A stretch of 24,532 nucleotides of DNA from Clostridiaceae bacterium UBA6085. GTDB lineage: Bacteria > Bacillota > Clostridia > Clostridiales > Clostridiaceae. The DNA is taken from positions 1 through 24,532 of the forward strand of contig DIXH01000066.1 of NCBI GenBank assembly GCA_002428605.1. The letters are read 5' to 3'. The notes below the pieces were generated by a model. It was not told the origin of the DNA. It was given only the letters and a program-made list of their open reading frames with translations, and searched no databases. This document shows positions 8,774 to 16,496 of this stretch, one piece after another. The translations under genes and the position numbers were made by a program. Each line of letters begins with the position of its first letter. Position 1 is the first letter of the stretch.

Positions 8774-9348
8774 GGTGACACCTGCTCGGCCCTGAAGCCG
8801 TTATATTCCGATATGGCAGAGTCCACTCCGGTTTTGACCATTGCAATGACGGCATCCTTAGCTGCTGTAAGCGTCCTGTCAATGATATCCCTCTCTTCCT
8901 GCTGGAATTTCCCGAGCACATGCCTTACGAGATCCCTTTGCGGACCTCCAATGCCTATCTTGACCCGTGGAAACGCGTCTGTCCCGAGGTGCGCAGTTAC
9001 GGATTTGATTCCGTTGTGGCCTCCCGGGCTTCCCTTCTTCCTTATTCTCAGCCTCCCAACCTCGAGGCTTATGTCGTCATATATCAGTATAATGTTTTCC
9101 GGAGGCACCTTGTAGAAGGCTGCCGCTTCACCCACGCTTTCACCGGAAAGGTTCATGTAGGTGGATGGCTTCAGCAGAAGGACCTTCTTTGTCCCAATCC
9201 TCCCTTCCCCGAAATAGCCCCTAAACCTTGTCCTGTCAAGGCTTGCCCCGATGTCCGATGCAAGCATGTCAAGACAGTCGAAGCCCACATTGTGCCTTGT
9301 GTGCATGTAGTCAGGCCCTGGATTGCCAAGGCCTACGATAAGATACAA
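8770..9348 (-). CDS. pth: Peptidyl-tRNA hydrolase
   Basis: A 192-residue enzyme that frees tRNA from prematurely released peptidyl-tRNA. The family signature YLIVGLGNPG opens the protein; Asn10 and the catalytic His19 (TRHNVGF) are present, as are STYMNLSGE, the DDISL Asp and the GGHNG loop. The reading frame stays open far upstream, over luxS in another frame. The likely start is TTG at 9348, giving MYLIVGLGNPG with a GGTGG site 5 bases away; in-frame GTG codons just upstream are alternatives. It lies 16 nt after luxS, and its stop overlaps the mfd start, so luxS-pth-mfd reads as one unit. Confidence 0.95.
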   Translation of the reverse strand: MYLIVGLGNPGPDYMHTRHNVGFDCLDMLASDIGASLDRTRFRGYFGEGRIGTKKVLLLKPSTYMNLSGESVGEAAAFYKVPPENIILIYDDISLEVGRLRIRKKGSPGGHNGIKSVTAHLGTDAFPRVKIGIGGPQRDLVRHVLGKFQQEERDIIDRTLTAAKDAVIAMVKTGVDSAISEYNGFRAEQVSP

Positions 9349-9364
9349 ATTCACCACCACCCAA

Positions 9365-9817
9365 TCAAACGTAGAAGCCGCTGCGCAGTCCCTTTTCCAG
9401 GACTTCCCTCGCATAGCTCTTTGCAAGCTCAAGAGAATGGTCCCTGTAGTTTCCGCACTGCAGCTCGTTCGCGGCAGGTATCTCCTCAGTCTCAATGACC
9501 ATTTTAAGTGCATATTCCAGGGCATCAGCGACGGAATCCTCTGTAAGGTCACCCCAGGCTACCATATAAAAGCCTGTCCTGCAGCCCATGGGCGAGATAT
9601 CTATGATATCCTCAAGCTTCTCCCTCATGTATCCCGCCAGGAGGTGCTCCATTGTATGTATGCCTGATGTCTCCATGACTCCCTGATTAGGCTGTATGAA
9701 CCTCAGGTCGAATTTGGACACAGTATCCCCGCTCTTTCCAGGGTACAGACCGCACTTCCTTACGAAGGGCGCCTTTACCTTGGTATGGTCCATCTGGAAG
9801 CTTTCTACCTTCACCAT
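9365..9817 (-). CDS. luxS: S-ribosylhomocysteine lyase LuxS
   Basis: A 150-residue enzyme that splits S-ribosylhomocysteine into homocysteine and DPD, the precursor of autoinducer-2, in the activated methyl cycle. The metal site is intact: His54 and His58 in HTMEH, and Cys121 in LQCGNY. The catalytic Cys79 lies in MGCRTGFY, and MDHTKV is at the N-terminus. Length is close to the family norm. The ATG (9815-9817) has AAGGAG about 10 bases upstream. It is the first gene after the terminator of the kinase/HtrA-like operon and is tightly followed by pth. No pfs (SAH nucleosidase) gene is in the window, so its methyl-cycle partner must lie elsewhere. Confidence 0.96.
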   Translation of the reverse strand: MVKVESFQMDHTKVKAPFVRKCGLYPGKSGDTVSKFDLRFIQPNQGVMETSGIHTMEHLLAGYMREKLEDIIDISPMGCRTGFYMVAWGDLTEDSVADALEYALKMVIETEEIPAANELQCGNYRDHSLELAKSYAREVLEKGLRSGFYV

Positions 9818-9860
9818 CTATATCATTCTCCTTTATGCCTTTTCTATCCTTACATTGTAA

Positions 9861-9891
9861 TGCAAAAAGGGGCCTCATATAAAGCCCCTTT
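9861..9891 (-). terminator. Rho-independent terminator after the HtrA-like gene
   Basis: On the minus strand AAAGGGGC (9884-9891) pairs with GCCCCTTT (9866-9873) around a 10-nt loop and runs into a T-rich tail. It separates the two-component/HtrA-like operon from luxS. Confidence 0.82.
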
Positions 9892-9897
9892 GAAAAA

Positions 9898-11106
9898 TCA
9901 TCTTACCCTGGTACCGTAAAGCGTAGCTTCTATGGTCTGCTCGCCGGAAACCCTCATGACCCTGAGCACCACCGTCTCTCCCACCTTCTTGGTCTTGAGG
10001 TAGTCATCGATGGTGGTTTCAGATGTCATTGCAATAGAGTCGATGGACAGTATTATGTCGGTAGGCCGAAGTCCTGCCCTGTCAGCCGTGCTTTCAGGCT
10101 CGATCCTTCTTATGTAGTAGCCTGTCTGCCCTTCAAGGTCCTCAGTCACGATGTTTCCTGTTATCCCCATATACGGCTCAATGGCCTGCCCTGTATTGAT
10201 GATGCTGCGCACCACGCTCCTGGCCTCGTTGATGGTTATTGCCGCACCGAAGCCCCCGTTGAAGTCCTCCGAAAGGTCAAGGCTGTTGATCCCAATGACA
10301 TCGCCCTGCATGCTGACAAGCACTCCGCCGTTTGTCGCCCGGTTGACGCTGGCATCGGTCTCGAAGGCATACACCTTGACTTCCCTGTTGTCCTCCGTGA
10401 CCGTCGATATAAGCTTATTGACAGTGCTTATTATCCCGAAGGTCACTGTCCCCTTTTCGATGTCACCGAATGAGCTGCCTATGGCAAGGACCGCCTGCCC
10501 CACCTTCACAGAGCTTGAGTCTCCGAATTTCGGAGGCTCCACTTCAAGACCTTCTACCAGTATCACCGCGGTATCAGTGGACTTGTCCTTTCCCACGATC
10601 ACGGCCTCAAGAACATTGTCCTTGTCCTTTGATGTCTTCACATATATGGGCCCCTGATACCCGTCGATCATTGAATAGGGCACCAGAATGTGGCCGCTTG
10701 TGTTCATTACAACCCCGGTGAGCACCCCATCATAGCTTCCTGTTGCAAATGCTGCCGGATCCCTTGAAACTCCAACCAGAGAACCTGCGACCCTTGCATA
10801 TATGTCCCTTATGATCTGCCTGTCATAGAAGTCACGGGTGAAGTTCTCAATGTTCATCCTTATCACCTGAAGGATGTTGCCCTCTGTGTCCACCCTCAGA
10901 GCGTTCTCGTAGATCCTTCTCGCGACAATGGTCGACGTGATGAGCGAGGTCATGACAATGACAGCCAGGAGAGCTGATATCCCTGCAAGCCTCTGAAGGA
11001 ACCTTGCCTTCTTGTCCTGCCTGAACCTTATCTCTCCTGACCGGCTCTCGTCCCTTAATTCTTCGTTGTTCTGGCTGGTTTCCCTATCCTTATCAAACTC
11101 TCCCAT
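9898..11106 (-). CDS. Membrane-anchored HtrA/S1C-like protein with a degenerate catalytic triad
   Basis: A 402-residue protein: a charged cytoplasmic N-terminus, one membrane helix (about 40-62), a trypsin-like HtrA/S1C fold (about 100-300) and a PDZ domain (about 310-398, with GYYIRRIEPESTADRAGLRPTDII). Aligned by eye to HtrA, the His of the usual ILTNxHVV is Ser145 (GHILVPYSMID). The Asp is kept (Asp178, STDTAV). The catalytic Ser of GNSGG is Asn259 (RATNGGVL), and the oxyanion-side motif is altered too. Proteolysis by the usual mechanism is therefore unlikely; a chaperone, sensor or scaffold role is inferred. AAGGAG lies 4 bases before the ATG. It is 9 nt after the kinase gene and last in that operon. 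Confidence 0.85.
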   Translation of the reverse strand: MGEFDKDRETSQNNEELRDESRSGEIRFRQDKKARFLQRLAGISALLAVIVMTSLITSTIVARRIYENALRVDTEGNILQVIRMNIENFTRDFYDRQIIRDIYARVAGSLVGVSRDPAAFATGSYDGVLTGVVMNTSGHILVPYSMIDGYQGPIYVKTSKDKDNVLEAVIVGKDKSTDTAVILVEGLEVEPPKFGDSSSVKVGQAVLAIGSSFGDIEKGTVTFGIISTVNKLISTVTEDNREVKVYAFETDASVNRATNGGVLVSMQGDVIGINSLDLSEDFNGGFGAAITINEARSVVRSIINTGQAIEPYMGITGNIVTEDLEGQTGYYIRRIEPESTADRAGLRPTDIILSIDSIAMTSETTIDDYLKTKKVGETVVLRVMRVSGEQTIEATLYGTRVR

Positions 11107-11115
11107 TTCGTCTCC

Positions 11116-12525
11116 TTAGGTCTTGCTCAGCGTGAAGGTGAACGCAACGCCCTTGGGCCTGTTCTCCACCCATATGTCTTCGCCGAACTGAGTTATTATG
11201 TTCCTGACGATGGGAAGCCCCAGACCCGTTGAAACCTTGTTGGTCCTTGACTTGTCAGCCTTGTAGAATCTGTCCCATATATACTTTATGTCGCTGTCAG
11301 ATATGCTCTGGCCGTCGTTGTACACAGTTGTGTGGACCTTCTTTCCCTTGGTCTTGGTGTAGATCTCCACATGTCCGTTGTCAGGCGCATGCTTCATTGA
11401 GTTGTCAAGGAGGTTCGTAACTACCTGTATCAGCCTGTCCCTGTCCCCTGCAACGTAAAGGTGGTCTCCTTCAAGGGTGACATTTACCTTCAGGCCCTTG
11501 TCATTTATCTTGGTCTCAGCCCTTATTATGCAAAGCCTTATTATCTCGTTCAGGTCGACCTCAGTCATCCTGAATGAGAATCTTCCGGATTCCATGGCCG
11601 ACAGGTCAAGAAGGTCGTTGACAAGCCTCGTTAGCCTCTGCGTCTCATCATAGACTATGGTGAGGTAATAGTTCTCCTTGTCCTTTGGGATTATCCCGTC
11701 AAGTATTCCTGCAATGAAGCCCTTCATCGATGTTATCGGGGACCTCAGCTCATGGGAAATGTTGGACAGGAAGTCACGCCTGTTCTTGTCGGTCTGCTCC
11801 AGTGACTCCGCCATGATGTTGAAGGATTTTGCAAGCTGCCCGATCTCATCGTCAGAGGTGACGTTCACCCTCTGGGAGACCTCACCCTTCGAGATCTTGG
11901 ATGCTATGGTATTCAGGTCCGTCAGAGGCTTGAACAGCATCTTCTGGACAAAATAGTAGATTCCAAGCAGCGTCATGAAGAAAGCGAGCGCAGCAAGCCC
12001 CCAGATTATTACAAGGACGCTTGAAAGGGGCGCTTTGACAGCACTATCCGCGATGTAGGTCACAAGGCTCCCGACATAGGCATCCTGGTTGAAAACCGGC
12101 TTGATGAATACGAGGGAGGTCTCCTTCGTTATCGGATTGACCTCACCGCTTATCTCAAGCTCCGATCCCGCTATCAGCCTTCCCTTGTCAGGAAGCCTGA
12201 ACTTTGAGTAGATCAGGCTGTCGTAGCCTGCATCAGAGACATAGTATATGTAGTCCGATGCGTCGATAAGGAGAAAGTCCCAGTCTTCACCCTCCGAGAC
12301 CCTTCTTATGTTCTCACCGAGGACTATGTCATCTATGTCCTTGTCGAGATAGTCGGTCACATACTCCGCTATATACCCTGCTGTGATTTCAGCTCTTTCA
12401 GTTACCTGTGCGCGCAGATGCCCCTGGAACCATATGGACAGTGCCGCAGATATCATAATATAGCTAACGGCGACGACGATAGCGAGAGTCGCCACCAGCT
12501 TCGTCACCAGACTGCTGTTCTTCAT
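11116..12525 (-). CDS. Sensor histidine kinase with HAMP domain
   Basis: A 469-residue membrane kinase. Helix 1 (about 8-34) and helix 2 (about 170-195) flank an extracellular region of ~135 residues. A HAMP linker (about 196-248) follows, then HisKA with phospho-accepting His258 in SNISHELRSPI. The HATPase domain has the N box NLLDNSMKHA (371-380), G1 motif NDGQSIS and G2 motif TGLGLPIV (433-440). It should autophosphorylate in response to an envelope signal and pass phosphate to the regulator encoded just upstream (14-nt gap). The downstream HtrA-like gene suggests envelope stress sensing, which is inference; WalK-like and other families share this layout, so no symbol is given. Confidence 0.93.
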   Translation of the reverse strand: MKNSSLVTKLVATLAIVVAVSYIMISAALSIWFQGHLRAQVTERAEITAGYIAEYVTDYLDKDIDDIVLGENIRRVSEGEDWDFLLIDASDYIYYVSDAGYDSLIYSKFRLPDKGRLIAGSELEISGEVNPITKETSLVFIKPVFNQDAYVGSLVTYIADSAVKAPLSSVLVIIWGLAALAFFMTLLGIYYFVQKMLFKPLTDLNTIASKISKGEVSQRVNVTSDDEIGQLAKSFNIMAESLEQTDKNRRDFLSNISHELRSPITSMKGFIAGILDGIIPKDKENYYLTIVYDETQRLTRLVNDLLDLSAMESGRFSFRMTEVDLNEIIRLCIIRAETKINDKGLKVNVTLEGDHLYVAGDRDRLIQVVTNLLDNSMKHAPDNGHVEIYTKTKGKKVHTTVYNDGQSISDSDIKYIWDRFYKADKSRTNKVSTGLGLPIVRNIITQFGEDIWVENRPKGVAFTFTLSKT

Positions 12526-12539
12526 AATGTCACCAAATC

Positions 12540-13226
12540 CTATTTGACTTCGAACTTGTACCCTACTCCCCAGACAGTCTCAAGCTGCCAGTTAGGTCCG
12601 CCGTGTAGCTTTTCCCTCAGTCTCTTGATATGGACATCCACAGTCCTCGAGTCTCCGGGATAGTCATAGCCCCATACCTCGCAGAGCAGCTGCTCCCTTG
12701 TGAATACCCTGTTCTTGTTTGAAGCCAGGTGGTAGAGGAGCTCGAACTCCTTAGGAGGCATCTTAATGTCCTGGTTCTTGTAGGTTACGTTGTATGAATT
12801 GACGTCGATGTTTAGCTCAGGGAAGTTCAGGACCTCCTTGCCACCTCCGTCAGTGTTGAATCTCCTCATTACAGCCTTGACCCTGGCAACTACTTCCTTT
12901 GGCTCGAAAGGCTTTACCATGTAGTCGTCGGCTCCCAGCTCAAGTCCCAGAACCTTGTCGAAGGTATCTCCCTTGGCTGTAAGCATGATGACAGGAGTGT
13001 CGTAGTCTCTCCTTATCCACTTGAGGACATCTATTCCGTCAATGTATGGAAGCATGATGTCCAGAAGCACCAGGTCGGGCTTGTATTCCAGGAAGGTCTC
13101 CTGGGCTGACTTTCCGTCTCCGCATACCCTGGTGTCGTAGCCTGAGCTCTGCAGATACATCTTCAGCACTTCGCTGATATTCTCATCGTCATCCACTACC
13201 AATATCTTTCCTATCTTTCCTTCCAT
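12540..13226 (-). CDS. OmpR-family response regulator
   Basis: A 228-residue regulator. The receiver domain holds the acidic pocket DDD (12-14), phospho-acceptor Asp56 (LLDIMLP), Thr83 and Lys85 (LTAKGD). The C-terminal winged helix contains PPKEFELLYHL, the recognition helix SRTVDVHIKRLREKL and the closing ETVWGVGYKFE. It binds DNA when phosphorylated by the adjacent kinase. An ATG 11 codons further upstream is in frame, but the ATG at 13226 has AGGGGA 7 bases upstream and gives a normal N-terminus. The gap ahead of it (13227-13431) is AT-rich; TTGACC at 13361-13366 could be a -35, but its -10 is weak. Confidence 0.94.
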   Translation of the reverse strand: MEGKIGKILVVDDDENISEVLKMYLQSSGYDTRVCGDGKSAQETFLEYKPDLVLLDIMLPYIDGIDVLKWIRRDYDTPVIMLTAKGDTFDKVLGLELGADDYMVKPFEPKEVVARVKAVMRRFNTDGGGKEVLNFPELNIDVNSYNVTYKNQDIKMPPKEFELLYHLASNKNRVFTREQLLCEVWGYDYPGDSRTVDVHIKRLREKLHGGPNWQLETVWGVGYKFEVK

Positions 13227-13387
13227 GACTTTATCCCCTTTTTCACATCCAGGTACCATGAATTATGGCGGCCTGTTCATGTTTAATAAATATTCTTAAC
13301 ATAATCATATATTCTTTATGTAGAAAAATCATAAAAGTTACAAATAATTAATGGGTACGGGGTCAATTGTTAATAAATTATAATCAT

Positions 13388-13421
13388 TATAAAATAGCGG
13401 CAGGTATAAACCCTGCCGCTA
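13388..13421 (-). terminator. Rho-independent terminator of prs
   Basis: On the minus strand TAGCGGCAGG (13412-13421) pairs perfectly with CCTGCCGCTA (13395-13404) over a 7-nt loop and is followed by TTTTATAAT. It lies 10 nt after the prs stop, so the response-regulator operon needs its own promoter. Confidence 0.9.
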
Positions 13422-13431
13422 TCGTTATGAA

Positions 13432-14391
13432 TCAGTCGAAAAGCTTGCTTAACGGAACATCGTCCTTTATCCTCTTTATGGCTTCTCCGAAGAGCGGTGC
13501 CACTGAAAGGTATGTGAACTTCTCCATGTCCGTCCTGTCAGGCCTTGCTATGGTGTCAAGGCATACCAGCTCCTCTATTGCAGAGCTGTTGATCCTTTCT
13601 ATCGCAGGTCCTGAGAATACTCCGTGGGTGCAGGCCGCGTATACGTTCTTTGCCCCCAGGTCCTTCAGAGCGTTTGCAGCATTGGTTATGGTCCCTGCAG
13701 TGTCGATCATGTCGTCTACAAGTATGCATACCTTGTCCCTTACATCTCCGATTATGTTCATGATCTCGGATACGTTTGCCTTGGGTCTCCTCTTGTCGAT
13801 GATCGCCATCGGCGCATGGATCCTTTCAGCAAGCTTCCTTGCCCTTGTTACAGAGCCAAGGTCAGGGGAAACCACGACTATGTCCTCATTCTCCATGAAG
13901 CCCTTCTTTATGAAGTAGTCAGCGATTATAGGCATTCCGAGCAGATGGTCCAGAGGAATGTTGAAATATCCCTGTATCTGGGCTGCATGCAGGTCCATGG
14001 TAAGCACCCTGTCTGCACCTGCAGTTGTAAGTATGTCAGCTACAAGCTTTGCAGTGATGGGATCCCTCGATTTTGCCTTCCTGTCCTGCCTTGCATATCC
14101 ATAATATGGAATAACGGCATTTATCCTTCCTGCTGATGCTCTCTTGAACGCATCGATCATGATGAGAAGCTCCATGAGGTTGTTGTTTACCGGGTTGTTG
14201 GTCGACTGGATTATGAATACGTCGCAGCCTCTTACGGTCTCGTTCGTCTCGACGAATATCTCACCGTCTGAAAATGTGCCAACCTTACAGTCCCCAAGCT
14301 TCATCCCAAGGATCCCTGCTATGGATTTTGCCAGCTCCGGATGTGAGTTTCCTGCAAAAATCTTCATGTTGTTATAGTGGCTCTTGTTCAT
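13432..14391 (-). CDS. prs: Ribose-phosphate pyrophosphokinase
   Basis: A 319-residue PRPP synthetase that makes PRPP from ribose-5-phosphate and ATP for purine, pyrimidine, His, Trp and NAD synthesis. Visible features are FAGNSHPELA at the N-terminus, YYGYARQDRKAKSRDPI (ATP-binding region), MDLHAAQIQGYF, the catalytic-loop KRRPKANV, and the PRPP loop ILVDDMIDTAGTI. The ATG overlaps the glmU stop as ATGA, so the two are translationally coupled. PurR in this window is regulated by PRPP in its known homologues, and RpiA supplies the substrate. Confidence 0.97.
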   Translation of the reverse strand: MNKSHYNNMKIFAGNSHPELAKSIAGILGMKLGDCKVGTFSDGEIFVETNETVRGCDVFIIQSTNNPVNNNLMELLIMIDAFKRASAGRINAVIPYYGYARQDRKAKSRDPITAKLVADILTTAGADRVLTMDLHAAQIQGYFNIPLDHLLGMPIIADYFIKKGFMENEDIVVVSPDLGSVTRARKLAERIHAPMAIIDKRRPKANVSEIMNIIGDVRDKVCILVDDMIDTAGTITNAANALKDLGAKNVYAACTHGVFSGPAIERINSSAIEELVCLDTIARPDRTDMEKFTYLSVAPLFGEAIKRIKDDVPLSKLFD

Positions 14392-15776
14392 TTATCAACG
14401 TCCCCCTTCACAGCTTCTTCGTTCCTTCTTGTGACCCAGCCTTCCTTGACCACCTGCTTCGCTCTCGCTATTGCAAGGCTGTCTTTAGGCACCTCATCAG
14501 TAATTGTCGAGCCCGCGGCGATGTAGGCTCCCTCGTTCACAGTGACAGGAGAAATAAGGTTTGTGTTGCAGCCAATGAATGCATTGTCCTTCACAACCGT
14601 CTTCCACTTCTTCTTGCCATCGTAGTTGACTATGACGGTTCCGCATCCGAAATTGACATTTTTGCCAACCTCAGCGTCCCCTATATATGTGAGATGGGAT
14701 ATCTTGGTACCATCTCCTATGACCGATTTCTTGATTTCGACGAAATCTCCAACCTTGACATGCTCGCCGATCTCAGAATCAGGTCTGATATAGGCGAAGG
14801 GTCCGACTGAGGTATGGCTTCCTACCTTTGATTCCAGGATCACTGAAGATGTTACTGTCACATCATCACCGATTTCGGAATCTACGATCCTTGAATTCTG
14901 GAAAAGGGTACAGTCTTCACCTATGAAGGTCCTGCCTTCGAGGGATACACCAGGATGGACGACCGTGTCCATGCCTATGGCTACATCGGCTCCTATGTAG
15001 GTCGACCTCCAGTCTGTGAAGGTGACTCCGTTTTCCATGTGGAACCTTGCTATCCTTTCCCTCATGATCTCCTCGGCCTCGGAAAGCTGTGCCCTGGAAT
15101 TGACTCCTCTTGTCTCATCAAATTCAGTGATGCTTGCTCCTACCTTTTTGCCCTTGCCCCTTAAGATCCCAATGACATCAGTAAGGTAATATTCACCCTG
15201 TGCGTTGTCATTCTTAAGCTCTTTCAGGCTTTCAAGGAGATCCTTTATGTCAAACATGTACATTCCGGCATTGACCTCAAGAGTCTTAAGCTCCTCTTCA
15301 GTGCAATCCTTGTGCTCTACGATCCTCAAGACCTCATCGCCGTCCCTTATAACCCTGCCGTATCCTGCCGGGTCGGAGATCACCGATGTAAGGAGCGTAG
15401 CGCTTGAAGCGTTCGCCTCATGCCTCGAATACATGGCTTCCACTGTCTCTCTTCTGATCAGAGGCGCGTCGCCTGTGAATATGGCTACAGTTCCCTCCTT
15501 GCCTTCAAGGTATTCCTTTGCGCAGATGACCGCGTGTCCGGTACCCATAGGGTTTTCCTGCACCGAGAATGAAACTCCCCTTGAGGAGGTCCCTGCCATC
15601 ACCTGTTCCCTGGCCTTTCCGACGATCACGTTGACATCCTCGAAGCCAGCGCTTCTCATCACATCAATGACGTGGTTTACCATCTCCTTGCCGCATACCT
15701 TGTGAAGGACCTTAGAGACTTTTGATTTCATTCTCTTTCCTTCACCGGCCGCAAGGATCAATGCGTATTTTCCCAT
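14388..15776 (-). CDS. glmU: Bifunctional UDP-GlcNAc pyrophosphorylase / GlcN-1-P acetyltransferase
   Basis: A 462-residue enzyme. The N-terminal uridyltransferase (about 1-230) has LAAGEGKRMKSK and the metal-binding GDAPLI. The C-terminal left-handed beta helix (about 250-450) is built of hexapeptide repeats and contains SHLTYIGDAEVG and NYDGKKKWKT. It makes UDP-GlcNAc, the precursor for wall synthesis that also feeds MurC. AGAGGTGA precedes the ATG (15774-15776). A sigma-A promoter lies 75-100 bases upstream, beyond the spoVG terminator, so glmU-prs forms its own unit. Confidence 0.98.
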   Translation of the reverse strand: MGKYALILAAGEGKRMKSKVSKVLHKVCGKEMVNHVIDVMRSAGFEDVNVIVGKAREQVMAGTSSRGVSFSVQENPMGTGHAVICAKEYLEGKEGTVAIFTGDAPLIRRETVEAMYSRHEANASSATLLTSVISDPAGYGRVIRDGDEVLRIVEHKDCTEEELKTLEVNAGMYMFDIKDLLESLKELKNDNAQGEYYLTDVIGILRGKGKKVGASITEFDETRGVNSRAQLSEAEEIMRERIARFHMENGVTFTDWRSTYIGADVAIGMDTVVHPGVSLEGRTFIGEDCTLFQNSRIVDSEIGDDVTVTSSVILESKVGSHTSVGPFAYIRPDSEIGEHVKVGDFVEIKKSVIGDGTKISHLTYIGDAEVGKNVNFGCGTVIVNYDGKKKWKTVVKDNAFIGCNTNLISPVTVNEGAYIAAGSTITDEVPKDSLAIARAKQVVKEGWVTRRNEEAVKGDVDK

Positions 15777-15850
15777 ACTTTCACCTCTGTTGTATAATAG
15801 GGCTTTCTTTTTTCTACTGCGCCCTTTTTGCAGCTTGTTTCACCTATTCC

Positions 15851-15879
15851 ATTATAGATTAGGAGCCCTGTCATTTCAA
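15851..15879 (-). promoter_or_regulatory. Sigma-A promoter of glmU-prs
   Basis: On the minus strand TTGAAA (15874-15879) and a perfect TATAAT (15851-15856) are 17 bases apart. The start point would be near 15844, giving a leader of about 70 nt before glmU. The leader shows no clear riboswitch or T-box. Confidence 0.82.
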
Positions 15880-15921
15880 CTTAAGTGCTGTCAGGATTTC
15901 GCTTTGTCATACTTATTCGCA

Positions 15922-15957
15922 AGAGAAAATTGTGGCCTGACATAAATCAGGCCACAA
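15922..15957 (-). terminator. Rho-independent terminator of spoVG
   Basis: On the minus strand TTGTGGCCTGA (15947-15957) pairs perfectly with TCAGGCCACAA (15930-15940) over a 6-nt loop, followed by TTTTC. It lies 11 nt after the spoVG stop. Confidence 0.88.
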
Positions 15958-15968
15958 TCTGTATTTTA

Positions 15969-16265
15969 CTAAACCTCTGCCGCTACAAGCACTTCCGTTT
16001 CCGGCTCCTCGTTCCTTACCTTCTCGTATTCTCCGAGTATCGAGTCCTGGAGCCTTTCCCTTGTAAGCGTGTTTATTGGATGTGCAATATCCTTGAATTC
16101 ACCATCCGGTGTCTTTCTTGAAGGCATCGCTATAAATAGTCCGTTCTGCCCTTCAATTACCTTGATATCGTGAACAACGAACTCATTGTCGAATGTCACT
16201 GATACAATAGCTTTCATCTTGCCCTCTGCAGCTATTTTCCTAATCCTTACGTCTGTGATGTTCAT
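15969..16265 (-). CDS. spoVG: SpoVG RNA/DNA-binding regulator
   Basis: A 98-residue protein with the family pattern ITDVRIRK at the N-terminus and the core GLFIAMPSRKTPDGEFKDIAHPI. SpoVG is a small site-specific nucleic-acid-binding regulator, named for sporulation but also conserved in non-sporulating Firmicutes, where it affects envelope and virulence genes. AAGGAGG lies 6 bases before the ATG (16263-16265). An overlapping ATGACATGA in another frame encodes only two residues. It has its own promoter and terminator, so it is probably a single-gene transcript. Its usual neighbour purR is over 3 kb away, with a plus-strand cassette between. Confidence 0.97.
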   Translation of the reverse strand: MNITDVRIRKIAAEGKMKAIVSVTFDNEFVVHDIKVIEGQNGLFIAMPSRKTPDGEFKDIAHPINTLTRERLQDSILGEYEKVRNEEPETEVLVAAEV

Positions 16266-16344
16266 GTCATACCTCCTTAGTTTGTGGCCTACCTTAATAC
16301 CCTTTTTATTTGTAAAATTCTGAATTCAAGGCCTTTGTATATTC

Positions 16345-16374
16345 ATTATAGTATGTAAAAGATTACATTTTCAA
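16345..16374 (-). promoter_or_regulatory. Sigma-A-type promoter of spoVG with an inverted repeat in the spacer
   Basis: On the minus strand TTGAAA (16369-16374) and a perfect TATAAT (16345-16350) are 18 bases apart. The spacer contains the inverted repeat ATGTAA-N4-TTACAT (16353-16368), placed where a bound repressor would block RNA polymerase. The predicted leader is about 70 nt. Confidence 0.7.
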
Positions 16375-16439
16375 TAGGTTTCTTCTCGGGTTGCCGAATT
16401 ATTGGTAAATGGATGATATTACTCCAATTAATATGAAAT

Positions 16440-16469
16440 TTGCTAAAAAAATATTACAATGATTATAAG
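16440..16469 (+). promoter_or_regulatory. Candidate promoter of the plus-strand cassette
   Basis: TTGCTA (16440-16445) and TATAAG (16464-16469) are 18 bases apart, 4-of-6 and 5-of-6 matches to consensus. The start point would be near 16476, some 20 nt before the first gene. It fires away from the spoVG promoter about 65 bases off. Confidence 0.5.
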
Positions 16470-16496
16470 AAAAATGAAATATGACGGAGAATGCTT

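Noticed and set aside
9349..9552. N-terminal extension of about 65 residues on Pth
   Set aside because: It overlaps luxS in another frame, lacks a ribosome site, and the Pth family begins at the IVGLGNPG motif; it is read-through of an open frame.
9850..9860. Palindrome TTACATTGTAA ahead of luxS as a partner of the spoVG promoter repeat
   Set aside because: The half-sites face the opposite way and the spacing differs, so it is not the same operator; it is short enough to be chance in AT-rich DNA.
16258..16270. Two-codon upstream frame ATGACATGA overlapping the spoVG start
   Set aside because: It arises from the sequence between the ribosome site and the real ATG and would encode only Met-Thr.
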